Made by a program: the position numbers and the translations under genes. The notes under the pieces are model-generated. The model searched no databases, was not told where the DNA came from, and worked only from the letters and a program-made list of their open reading frames with translations. From Fidelibacterota bacterium (lineage in GTDB: Bacteria > Fidelibacterota > Marinisomatia > Marinisomatales > SCKK01), in NCBI GenBank assembly GCA_004124475.1, contig SCKK01000001.1:62001-126000 (forward strand): a stretch of 64,000 nucleotides of DNA, in the 5' to 3' direction. Positions 9,030-16,853 of the stretch are shown here, one piece after another; positions within the stretch are counted from its first letter, which is position 1; the number at the start of each line of letters is the position of its first letter.

Positions 9030-10313
9030 TTCTGTATAAATGATATTTAAGGTAGGAGGAGCATTTTTACCAATTTTAATATATTTCAAAAGATTCTTCG
9101 CAGCTATCGATACGGTATCTTGACTTTCTCCTTGACATAAGGCAAGCATATCACCCTTTTTTACCGACGCCCCTATTTTTTTACAAAACTTAACACCTCC
9201 TTGAGGAATCGTAAGCCTTTTACTACTTGAGTACTGGATGGTAAGCTCGTTGATTATTTCTCCTAAAGCTCTCGTATCCATTCCGGTAACATACCCCGAG
9301 CGCTTAGCGACAACCTCAACAACATTTTTGGGAGATTCAAATTTTTCTGGAATCTCAAGATAAGAAATATCTCCTCCATGAGCTTCCACCATTTTTAGAA
9401 ATTTTTCATAGGCACTGCCATCTTCAATCTGTTTTTTCAGTACCGTTTTCGCTTTTTCCCTTGTGTCGGCTTTCTTCGCCTGGACCAATAGAACGCTCCC
9501 TAACTCAAACACCACTTCCATAAGGTCTTGTGGTCCATGGCTTTTAAGGCTTCGAATGACTTCTTCTATTTCGTTCCAGAGTCCGGCTTCATGACCAAGT
9601 GGCTGGTTCATATCGGAATAAATTACATCTGTGCTTACCCCAAACTGTTCCCCAATCATCGCCAGTTTTTGTCCCAATTCTTTGGCATCGTTCAAGGATG
9701 ACATAAAGGCGCCGTTCCCCACTTTCACATCTATGACCAGTCCCTGAATGCCTTCGGCAATTTTCTTACTCATAATGCTACCACAGATGAGGGGGATCGA
9801 TTTCACCGTATTGGTTCTGTCCCGAAGTGCATAAATCTTTTTGTCTGCCGGGCAGATTTCATCGGTCTGCCCCACGATACTGACACCCACCGTTCCCACT
9901 ACTTTAGCGAATTCTTCCAGGGACAGGTCAACTCGATACCCGGGAATGGCTTCTAACTTATCCAGGGTGCCGCCGGTGTGTCCCAGGCTCCGCCCGGTAA
10001 TCATAGGAATTACTAAACCTGAAGCTGCCATCAGGGGTCCGAGAATAAGAGAAACTTTGTCACCCACACCACCTGTGGAATGTTTGTCAGCCACATAGGT
10101 ACCAAGGTGAGAAAAATCCATAGTGGCTCCTGAGGAAATCATGGCATCAACCAGTAAAATTGTTTCGTCATCAGTCAGACCTTTGACGTAAACCATCTTG
10201 AGCCAATCGGTCATCTCCTTATCAAAGATCGCTCCCTGGGAATAACCGTGAATGATCGATATGATTGATAGAGGTAGATTGTCCGCGAGATCCTGTGGGG
10301 AGTTTTTCTTCAC
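9024..10313 (-). CDS. pdp: Pyrimidine-nucleoside (thymidine) phosphorylase
   Basis: This enzyme splits thymidine or uridine with phosphate into the base and (deoxy)ribose-1-phosphate. The 429 residues carry the family signature around residue 110 (TGRSLGHTGGTLDKLEAI), the phosphate-binding KHSTGGVGDKVS and the C-terminal domain with VVAKRSGYVTGMDTRALG. The start is a GTG at 10313: no in-frame ATG lies between the upstream gene and the conserved region. The usual DIIxKKRDG opening of the family is missing, so the N-terminus looks short or diverged. It is transcribed just downstream of the LptF/G gene (32 bp) and converges on the PBP gene. deoA is an alternative symbol. Confidence 0.88.
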   Translation of the reverse strand: MKKNSPQDLADNLPLSIISIIHGYSQGAIFDKEMTDWLKMVYVKGLTDDETILLVDAMISSGATMDFSHLGTYVADKHSTGGVGDKVSLILGPLMAASGLVIPMITGRSLGHTGGTLDKLEAIPGYRVDLSLEEFAKVVGTVGVSIVGQTDEICPADKKIYALRDRTNTVKSIPLICGSIMSKKIAEGIQGLVIDVKVGNGAFMSSLNDAKELGQKLAMIGEQFGVSTDVIYSDMNQPLGHEAGLWNEIEEVIRSLKSHGPQDLMEVVFELGSVLLVQAKKADTREKAKTVLKKQIEDGSAYEKFLKMVEAHGGDISYLEIPEKFESPKNVVEVVAKRSGYVTGMDTRALGEIINELTIQYSSSKRLTIPQGGVKFCKKIGASVKKGDMLALCQGESQDTVSIAAKNLLKYIKIGKNAPPTLNIIYTEL

Positions 10314-10345
10314 AGTTGCTTGATCAACTTTATTCGTTCTAAAAA

Positions 10346-11713
10346 CTATTGATCCTTTTTACGAAAAATGAATCTTAAAAAATTAAACAAATCCTTCTGT
10401 TCGGTGGAAGCTTTCCCTGCGAAATACAGACCTAGTAAAGCAAATAACACATTCGGACTCCACATACCAAAAGCAGGTGTGATAAGATTGCGATCAGCCA
10501 ACCCCTCTCCAGCGATGAGAAAAATCCAATAAACTACGAAAAAACCGAAACTGAATATCACAGCGGTAGCTAATCCACCTTTTTTCGCCATCACACCCAA
10601 GGGGGCTCCTAATAGCACAAATACAATGCATGCTACCGGTATGGAGAATTTTTTATGGATTTCCACTTTATACCGGTTGATGCTCCTTCCGTATCCATCG
10701 ATCATCTGGTAGTCTGCTTTCAACCTTCGAATGGCAGATTGAATAGTTCGATTTTTCTTTATTAGTTCTTTTTCCGTAAGTGATGAGTCTGCCTTAAAGC
10801 TTTCTCCAACTTTTTTAAGAAAAGCGGAGGCAATATCAAACGATTTAGGTGGTTCTGCATCAGGGATTACTTTTTTCATCTGTCCTTTAATTCTCTCAAA
10901 AACCGTTGCTATTTTCCCTTCATAGTCTGACACCTTTTCTGACATCATTTCTACGGTCATTTCCCTGTCGGTTCGTGAGGAGCTGTCCCTCCTTTCCAAG
11001 CTTAGGTCATCTGCATGGATAGTGATCTGGTGCTTTTCAAAAATAATTCGCCGGTAATTCTGGAATTCTTTCGTATCCAATTCATGGATTTCTCCATCGA
11101 AAAGAGTCACAAGAATGGCGTCCTGAATTGTGGTAAATGTCGCTTCACGGGCATAGATAGTCGTTTGAGTCACTGCCCTGTCTTTGCTAAAAATCCGTAC
11201 ATCCTGGAAGCGCTTCCCCTTTCTCCCTTTAACGATCAAGCTGTATTGGGGCAGATCATCGATGAAATAGCCCGGCTCGATATTTATATCAGGTCGCTTT
11301 CGATAGATATCCCGAGAAAGTAGTCTGGCTTTGTGATTCATCTCCGGGAGGACAGCGTTATTGAAGTAGGTTAAAGGTCCTGCCACCAAAATGCTGAAGA
11401 TGAGAGCTGGCCATAATATTTGGGGAAAGCTGACCCCTGATGAACGTAGAGCGGTGATTTCGTTGTCTTCTGAAAACCGCCCAAATGCCATCAGTGTTGC
11501 CAGCAGAACTGCCATAGGTGCCGCCAGGGCAAGAATGTGTGCTGTGTTCAATAGCAGGTACTCCAATATTACAGAGAGTTCCAATCCTTTTCCCAGGATG
11601 CGGTCAACTGCTCGTAATAGGAAGTTAGTAAAAAGAAGAAAGAACACCATGAGCAGCGACAGGAAAAATGGCAGTAAGTGCTCTTTGAATATATAACGTG
11701 TCAGGATTTGCAT
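10346..11713 (-). CDS. LptF/LptG-family (YjgP/YjgQ) permease
   Basis: This is an inner-membrane subunit of the lipopolysaccharide export ABC transporter, which extracts LPS towards the Lpt bridge. The 455 residues have the family layout. Three transmembrane helices lie at about 15-125, with MQILTRYIFKEHLLPFF at the start and FGRFSEDNEITALRSSGVS in the cytosolic loop. A large periplasmic domain spans about 130-350, and three C-terminal helices follow with VACIVFVLLGAPLGVMAKKGG. The sequence does not clearly separate LptF from LptG. Only one member is in the window; the ATPase LptB is not here. Confidence 0.88.
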   Translation of the reverse strand: MQILTRYIFKEHLLPFFLSLLMVFFLLFTNFLLRAVDRILGKGLELSVILEYLLLNTAHILALAAPMAVLLATLMAFGRFSEDNEITALRSSGVSFPQILWPALIFSILVAGPLTYFNNAVLPEMNHKARLLSRDIYRKRPDINIEPGYFIDDLPQYSLIVKGRKGKRFQDVRIFSKDRAVTQTTIYAREATFTTIQDAILVTLFDGEIHELDTKEFQNYRRIIFEKHQITIHADDLSLERRDSSSRTDREMTVEMMSEKVSDYEGKIATVFERIKGQMKKVIPDAEPPKSFDIASAFLKKVGESFKADSSLTEKELIKKNRTIQSAIRRLKADYQMIDGYGRSINRYKVEIHKKFSIPVACIVFVLLGAPLGVMAKKGGLATAVIFSFGFFVVYWIFLIAGEGLADRNLITPAFGMWSPNVLFALLGLYFAGKASTEQKDLFNFLRFIFRKKDQ

Positions 11714-12394
11714 GGCTTTATTTGACCTTATTAAAATACGTAGAAATCAGGGATTGCACCAACCATTGTCCAATATCCCAAATTCTAACATGGGATTTAT
11801 CTCAAATAATGCCGTTGGGATAAACTTTCCTTGTTTCCTTATGTCATTTATGTCAATTTGACAGTGGAATTTAGCTTCAATTAGTCTCCTTTTTAGTTAC
11901 CAAACATACACTAATCCCTAAAATTGAGGAGTGGTGTCAATTTATCACCTTCTGAGCCTCACTCTGTAGTCTTATCATAGTAATTTTGTTTCACTTTTTT
12001 CTACTCCTTTTGTTAAGAATAATTGCCTTGTCAAGGGGAGTGTTTTCTTTTACTTACAAATCGATGTCAATAGATTATTTTATCCTAAATTGAGCGATTT
12101 TATGCCAATTATTAAAGAACATGTGTATACTTATTAGGTTGTTATCATTACTAAAGATATTACGTCTCGTTACGAGGACAATTTGACAACTTATCCTACA
12201 CAAATCACTCAATTTAGGTTTATATCAACTGCACGATTTGGGTTAATCTTTATTTTTATATCAGGAGTTCCGTAATATAGTATCTGAGGTATTACACTGA
12301 CTACCATATTAGTGACAGGGCATCTTTCCCTTGAATCTCCACAGAAGCCACCCTAACTTCACTGCCTAAAATCTGAAAAATATTTAAAGCAATT
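11714..12394. other. 681-bp intergenic region with no gene
   Basis: No convincing open reading frame is present on either strand. The stretch lies between the divergent LptF/G permease and ferredoxin genes, so it must hold promoters for both. It contains one copy of a 99-bp dispersed repeat at 12084-12182. The rest is AT-rich and I see no further structure. Confidence 0.6.
12084..12182 (+). repeat. 99-bp dispersed repeat, copy A
   Basis: This segment matches 43428-43526 at about 91 of 99 positions by eye. It contains the shared blocks GTTGTTATCATTACTAAAG and ATATTACGTCTCG. Read in the + frame it starts ATG CCA and is interrupted by TAG after 11 codons in this copy, while copy B stays open, so it may derive from a small coding sequence. 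Confidence 0.8.
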
Positions 12395-12721
12395 ATGGTA
12401 AAATTAAAGGCACACTACAAAGGCATCCCTGAACTCAGTGAGGAACCTGGGATTAAGAAAAAGAAACCAAAATTGATGGCGGTGGTCGATGAAGACAATT
12501 GCACCGGCTGTCAAGTGTGTGTTCCTTTCTGCCCGGTAGATTGCATTGAAACTGTTCCCACTGAAAAATATGACATCCCCATACCCCCGGTTCAAATCCG
12601 ATTTGATGAATGTATCGGTTGTCAGATTTGTGCCCGTGTCTGTACCAAGTTGACCTGGGATGCTATTCGAATGATTCCTACAGCAGAATTCGAAGAAACA
12701 TACAACATCCTAATTTCTTAA
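12395..12721 (+). CDS. 2x[4Fe-4S] ferredoxin-type protein
   Basis: This small electron carrier has two classical cluster motifs, CTGCQVCVPFCP (about residues 38-49) and CIGCQICARVCTKLTW (about 74-89). A basic, lysine-rich 28-residue N-terminal extension precedes them. In the second motif the last Cys is followed by T-K rather than P, which is somewhat unusual. It is a stand-alone gene with a long spacer upstream. A natural partner would be the two KorAB oxidoreductases in this window, but that is inference. It could also serve another ferredoxin-dependent enzyme. Confidence 0.85.
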   Translation: MVKLKAHYKGIPELSEEPGIKKKKPKLMAVVDEDNCTGCQVCVPFCPVDCIETVPTEKYDIPIPPVQIRFDECIGCQICARVCTKLTWDAIRMIPTAEFEETYNILIS

Positions 12722-12850
12722 CCCTGTTTAAATTCATCCCTCTTCATCTATCCACTTTCGTGATAGTAGTTGGTTACCTCAATACGATTAACTTCACAAA
12801 CGGAGAGTGATTACCCCTACAAATGGCGCTTTAGTGGTAAAATCCCCCAA

Positions 12851-12866
12851 CCCCGACTAATCGGGG
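12851..12866. repeat. CCCCGA-CTAA-TCGGGG palindrome
   Basis: A 6-bp arm hairpin with a 4-base loop sits in the leader of the FGGY kinase gene. It is one member of the CCCGA/TCGGG palindrome family found at several other intergenic places in this window. Confidence 0.6.
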
Positions 12867-12910
12867 GGAGAAATTCCTTACCTGGAAGCAGGCAGACAAT
12901 ACAGTATATT

Positions 12911-14359
12911 ATGAATAAACCTGTCATTCTGGTAATCGATCAAGGGACGTCCTCCACCAAGGCATTCCTTTTTGACAAAAATCTGAATCCTTTATGGAAC
13001 AGTAAAATCCGCCACACTGTAGTCAGGAAGCAATCGGGATGGGCAGAGTGTGATGCTGAAGAAATATGGAGTGTAGTTCTATCTCTGATGAATACTGCTT
13101 CAGATATTTGTCATTCCCAATCGTTGACTATTACTGCTATGGGAACGGCATTTCAACGGTCTACCTTCCTATTTTGGAATAAAGAGTCAAAGAGAGCCAT
13201 CACCCAGGCAATGAGCTGGCAAGACAACAGGGCGAAAGAAGTAACAGAGGAATTAGTTGATAAGTCCGACTGGATTCACCAAACTACCGGGACACCTCTA
13301 AGTCCCCACTTCGGAGGACCTAAGTTTCTCTTTTCCATTAAGCAAAACAGTGAACTCAAGAAAAAAGTCCTCAATGGTGAGGTTTATTTCGGCACCCTGA
13401 GTGCATTCATCACGCACCGGTTGACTGGTCAAGCTGTTATGGATGAATCAATCGCAAGCCGCTCCCTCTTATTTAATCTTGACAATTTAACATGGGACCA
13501 GGATTTATTGAAATTATTTGAAGTCCCACTCAATTGTCTTCCTGATATTGTCCATACTTGCAGAGACTTTGGTACAGTATCAATTGGTACAATATCCATT
13601 CCCCTGTTATGTGTCATTGGAGATCAACAGGCATCTCTCCTGGGACAGAATCGATGGGAAGCGGGAGAAACCGCTATCAATTTCGGGACTTCCGGCTCAT
13701 TACTTGTAAACGGCGGCATATCTCCTGTGAAAATTTCAAACCTGGTAAGCAGCATCCTCTTTTCAACTGACAGTGAGCATCTCTATCTTCTTGAAGGTAC
13801 CGTCAATAGCGTCAGCGTTCTCTTTAAATGGTTAGAGGTGTTTCTGGGTATTTCCCACGAAGAAATGAATTGGGGAGAGAGATGCCACAGGGAAACGGAT
13901 GGGATTTTGATCCCGGGTATGAATGGAATTTCCGCTCCATACTGGACGGGGGAATTTGACACCGCATTTTTCTATTTCCCGGAAAATTGTCATCCCAATG
14001 AATATGTCCGCGCCGGCATGGAATCCATTGGTTTTCTCATTTATGATATATATAACATTATTCAAGAAAAGACTGCCATAAAAGTCCACGACATCACCGC
14101 TTCGGGAGGTGCATCAAAACCAGAACTGCTTCAATTTATATCTGATTTATTGGGCACCTCCATCTGGAGTTCAGCAGGAAAAGATATGACAGCTTTAGGT
14201 GTAGCACGCCTTGTAGCTGAACAAGTGTGGGACAGAACTTACCGACAGGGTGAAATCAAGAGGGTTAAAAAGTTTGTCCCGACAATGACAGAAAATAAAC
14301 GGCGACAAAAAATAAAACGATGGAAGAATGCCCTTCGCCAATTAAACATCATAACATAG
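12911..14359 (+). CDS. FGGY-family carbohydrate kinase, glycerol-kinase-like
   Basis: This is an ATP-dependent sugar or polyol kinase. The 482 residues begin VILVIDQGTSSTKAFLFD, the FGGY phosphate-1 motif. They continue with MSWQDNRAKEV, which corresponds to the glycerol kinase substrate region WQDxR, and LLCVIGDQQASLLGQ. The C-terminal half has the FGGY ATPase domain with NFGTSGSLLV and ASGGASKPELLQ. Start at the ATG at 12911: upstream in-frame codons lie in repeat-like leader sequence. The HD gene follows after 8 bp, suggesting an operon. Glycerol is the best guess for substrate, but several canonical GlpK stretches are diverged, so another polyol is possible. Confidence 0.82.
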   Translation: MNKPVILVIDQGTSSTKAFLFDKNLNPLWNSKIRHTVVRKQSGWAECDAEEIWSVVLSLMNTASDICHSQSLTITAMGTAFQRSTFLFWNKESKRAITQAMSWQDNRAKEVTEELVDKSDWIHQTTGTPLSPHFGGPKFLFSIKQNSELKKKVLNGEVYFGTLSAFITHRLTGQAVMDESIASRSLLFNLDNLTWDQDLLKLFEVPLNCLPDIVHTCRDFGTVSIGTISIPLLCVIGDQQASLLGQNRWEAGETAINFGTSGSLLVNGGISPVKISNLVSSILFSTDSEHLYLLEGTVNSVSVLFKWLEVFLGISHEEMNWGERCHRETDGILIPGMNGISAPYWTGEFDTAFFYFPENCHPNEYVRAGMESIGFLIYDIYNIIQEKTAIKVHDITASGGASKPELLQFISDLLGTSIWSSAGKDMTALGVARLVAEQVWDRTYRQGEIKRVKKFVPTMTENKRRQKIKRWKNALRQLNIIT

Positions 14360-14367
14360 GAGCCAAC

Positions 14368-14970
14368 ATGTCGAATTATAAAAAATTGCGGATAAACAGC
14401 CCCACAAGAATGGATGCCTGGAATTTACTGTGTAAATATACAAAATCAGAAGCCCTCAGACGGCATGCCCTGGCAGTAGAACAGGTAATGCGTAATCTCG
14501 CCATCAAATATGGTGAAGATCCTCATGTCTGGGGAATGACAGGACTCCTCCATGACTTCGATTATGAACAATATCCCACAAAAGAGGAACATCCGTATAT
14601 GGGAAACAAAATATTAGAAGAGTTGGGATATCCGGAAGATATTCGTCTTGCTATCATGGGACATGCATCTTATACCGGTGTACCGAGAGATAGCCTAATG
14701 GCAAAAGCTCTCTTTTCTTGCGACGAAATTACCGGTTTGATTTTCGCAGTCACCTTCGTTCGACCATCAAAATCAATCCACGAAGTGAAGGTCAAGTCAG
14801 TCAAGAAAAAGTTGAAACAGAAAAGCTTTGCCGCCAGTGTGAACAGGGAGGAGGTGGAACAGGGAATCATAGAATTGGGAGTGGATAGAAATGAACACAT
14901 TCAATTCATTATTGACGCATTGAAGGAAAGAGCAGAGGAACTTGGATTGGCAGGTAATTATCAGAAATAA
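14368..14970 (+). CDS. HD-domain (HDIG-type) phosphohydrolase-like protein
   Basis: The 200-residue protein has an HD-domain pattern: RHALAVEQVM (first His), GLLHDFDYEQYP (the HD pair), EEHPYMG and IMGHASYTG. These metal ligands suggest phosphatase or nucleotidase activity. The start is the ATG at 14368, preceded by AGGAG. The C-terminal third is helical and charged (KVKSVKKKLKQKSFAA). It sits 8 bp behind the FGGY kinase and probably shares its transcript. The substrate is unknown. Length and pattern fit the small bacterial HDIG-domain family rather than a cyclic-di-GMP enzyme. Confidence 0.82.
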   Translation: MSNYKKLRINSPTRMDAWNLLCKYTKSEALRRHALAVEQVMRNLAIKYGEDPHVWGMTGLLHDFDYEQYPTKEEHPYMGNKILEELGYPEDIRLAIMGHASYTGVPRDSLMAKALFSCDEITGLIFAVTFVRPSKSIHEVKVKSVKKKLKQKSFAASVNREEVEQGIIELGVDRNEHIQFIIDALKERAEELGLAGNYQK

Positions 14971-15019
14971 TTAATGACCACAGATATCACAAAGTTTTTG
15001 AACATAGTGCAAACTTCTC

Positions 15020-15032
15020 CCGATTGAATCGG
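15020..15032. repeat. CCGATT-G-AATCGG palindrome
   Basis: A 13-base perfect hairpin lies in the 254-bp spacer between the converging HD and LON-domain genes. It resembles the CCCGA/TCGGG family. The same spacer has a weak CCTGC-rich segment around 15133-15175 that resembles 16736-16800. Confidence 0.45.
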
Positions 15033-15224
15033 CACGGATGTTTGGTCTCCAACAAATCATTTGCTTAATTTTGCAATGATCTTTCGTTGTTTGTCTTGCC
15101 ATTTCGTCAAGACTCTTTTAAAAGTGAAAATTCCTACTCGCCTGCTTCAGAAGAATGAGGACCGGCATGTACAATTAAATTTTAGAAAAAAATTACAACT
15201 TAGCGATTTTAGTGGCTATAAATT

Positions 15225-15962
15225 CTAATTCATCCTGAGGTCACCATGAATAATATCACCGAAATCCACCAAATCACGAAACTCCGTATCCATAAACTGT
15301 AATAAAACCTGGGCACGAATTGAAAGGTCATCCAACTCAAGAAGCTTTTGTTTTTCTTCTGCCTCCACCAGAATTTGTGTCGCAATCATATTCACAGTCA
15401 TTTCAAAATCGAATCCATCCTGAATATAATCTGCGATTGATAAAAATCTGGAATCCTCCAATAAATGGCCAAACTGTCTGAATATTTTCCTTTTGAGAGA
15501 CTGGATATTCCCTTCACCCCTTTTCTCTTCAATAAATGTCAGATTTCCCATCCGATACGGAGTTTCAGTTTCCACTTCCTGAATAAGGACTTTAGTCAAT
15601 CCTAATAATAAAATATCAAAGGTGCCATCCGCATATTTTTTTAAAGCCTCCATATAACATAATGTACCTACAGAATGGATTGGAGGAGTTGCTTCATACT
15701 TTTTGTCAACATCTGATTGATCTTTGTGTTGACAAGATGGGCGAGTGGGTACTTCCGGTCTCAATAGTGTCACACAAACCAACCGGGGTCCACTCTCCAC
15801 ATCTTTTATCATGGTTTTATCCCGTTCTTCGGAGATGTAAAAGGAGAGTAAGGTCCCCGGGAATAACACATCATCCTGAAGGCAGAATAAAGGCGTTGTA
15901 CCGGAAAAATCTTTTTTAACATTCCGTATCTTATCATCCAGGCCACTTAATGTAAATTCCAT
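15225..15962 (-). CDS. LON substrate-binding-domain protein
   Basis: The 245-residue protein corresponds to the N-terminal (substrate-binding) domain of Lon protease, without the AAA+ and protease parts. TPLFCLQDDVLFPGTLLSFYI is the typical first strand region, and the C-terminal half is the helical part (IATQILVEAEEKQKLLELDD). Its role is unproven in most bacteria; binding of proteins or small ligands is assumed. A GGAGG site lies just ahead of the ATG at 15962. The gene overlaps the upstream Rieske gene by 29 bp, so translation is probably coupled. Confidence 0.85.
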   Translation of the reverse strand: MEFTLSGLDDKIRNVKKDFSGTTPLFCLQDDVLFPGTLLSFYISEERDKTMIKDVESGPRLVCVTLLRPEVPTRPSCQHKDQSDVDKKYEATPPIHSVGTLCYMEALKKYADGTFDILLLGLTKVLIQEVETETPYRMGNLTFIEEKRGEGNIQSLKRKIFRQFGHLLEDSRFLSIADYIQDGFDFEMTVNMIATQILVEAEEKQKLLELDDLSIRAQVLLQFMDTEFRDLVDFGDIIHGDLRMN

Positions 15963-16272
15963 CTTCCCTCCTTTCTATGTGGTATAGTTTAACTCTAAAT
16001 GAAGGATTTTCCACCGAAATACCTGTTCGACAATTAAATACCCATCCATGCCAGGGGCAGGTCACATTTTCACCTTCTATCTCACCAAATCCCAGAGATC
16101 CTCCACGGTGGGGGCAAGTGTTATCCATGGCAAGATATTCCCCCTCAATATTGAACAGAGCTATGGGGTGATCATCAATAAAAATCACTTTGCCCGTCCC
16201 AAGTTCTAATTCATCCCGTCTGGCAACCCGCCTAAGAGTGACAGATGCTGATATCTCTGTGATCGCTTCCAT
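15934..16272 (-). CDS. Rieske [2Fe-2S] ferredoxin-like protein
   Basis: The 112-residue electron-transfer protein has the two Rieske cluster motifs, CPHRGGSLGFG (about residues 54-64) and CPWHGW (about 74-79), spaced as in small Rieske ferredoxins and NirD-like proteins. There is no signal peptide or membrane anchor, so it is likely cytosolic. It overlaps the LON-domain gene by 29 bp. No oxygenase or nitrite reductase is next to it, so the partner is unknown. Confidence 0.88.
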   Translation of the reverse strand: MEAITEISASVTLRRVARRDELELGTGKVIFIDDHPIALFNIEGEYLAMDNTCPHRGGSLGFGEIEGENVTCPWHGWVFNCRTGISVENPSFRVKLYHIERREDGIYIKWPG

Positions 16273-16327
16273 CTTTACATTCGTACCTATTCAGATAATC
16301 CCTATTTAAAAATTCGGTCCAAGGTGT

Positions 16328-16626
16328 TTAATCAACTGCGCTCGACGGTTCCACAATGAGTGCCAGTACCTCGTGAACCAGTCTTTCGATACCATCTGCA
16401 GCTTCAGATATTTTGTTTGCCAGCATGTATGCGGGTGTAGACACCACTTTATTTTCCTTGTCCACCACAAATTCTCTAACCGGACAGGAAATGTGACTTT
16501 CCCCCATATTCTTAATAGCTGCTGCAGTCTCCTCATCCGTTCCAATAGTGAGACCGACACTTTTCCCCGAATTTTCCATCACTTTTGCCATGAGCGTATG
16601 AGCAAGACAACACTAACTTTTGGCAT
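16328..16626 (-). pseudogene. elbB: elbB remnant: N-terminus joined out of frame to C-terminus
   Basis: ElbB is a DJ-1/PfpI-type glyoxalase-like protein linked to isoprenoid metabolism, normally about 217 residues. Here a good ribosome site (AAAGGAGG, 8 bases before ATG at 16626) starts MPKVSVVL, the expected N-terminus. The sequence then jumps directly to the C-terminal part, readable in another frame as CLAHTLMAKVMENSG, then GLTIGTDEETAAA, CPVREFVVD and TPAYMLA. About 125 central residues, including the usual nucleophile region, are missing, and frame 1 stops after 15 codons. An ORF starting at 16591 could still make an 87-residue C-terminal piece. The family assignment is firm from the C-terminal motifs. 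Deletion in the genome or in the assembly are both possible. Confidence 0.8.
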
Positions 16627-16752
16627 AGTTTCCGCCTCCTTTTTCCTGATCATAGCTGAACGTAGCGCAAGACGATCTCTTGTGAACCACCTTAGGAAAT
16701 AACTCCATAATACCTAATTATCTAAACAAATAAAATAAAAATTCCTACCCGC

Positions 16753-16794
16753 CTGCTCCCCAGCCTGCCCAACTACGTGGGTGGCGGGCAGGTA
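16753..16794. repeat. CCTGCCC...GGCGGGCAGG hairpin repeat
   Basis: The spacer between sppA and the elbB remnant holds a GC-rich hairpin, with CAGCCTGCCC on one side and GGCGGGCAGG on the other. Similar CCTGCC/GGCAGG words recur at 34936-35005, 54636-54652 and 54782-54822. The flanking words AAATTCCTAC and GTACAAT also occur around 15130-15175, so the two spacers probably share an ancestral element. Confidence 0.5.
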
Positions 16795-16853
16795 CAATGA
16801 ACTTATTACGTGATTTGTTTCCTATCAATCGGCAAAGATGCCTGTCCAACGAT

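Noticed and set aside
12770-12910. N-terminal extension of the FGGY kinase reading frame
   Set aside because: The 47 extra codons run through palindromic leader sequence, and the kinase motif starts directly after the ATG at 12911.
16306-16560. 84-residue minus-strand frame over the elbB remnant
   Set aside because: It is a shadow in another frame; the ElbB C-terminal motifs lie in the frame ending at 16328.
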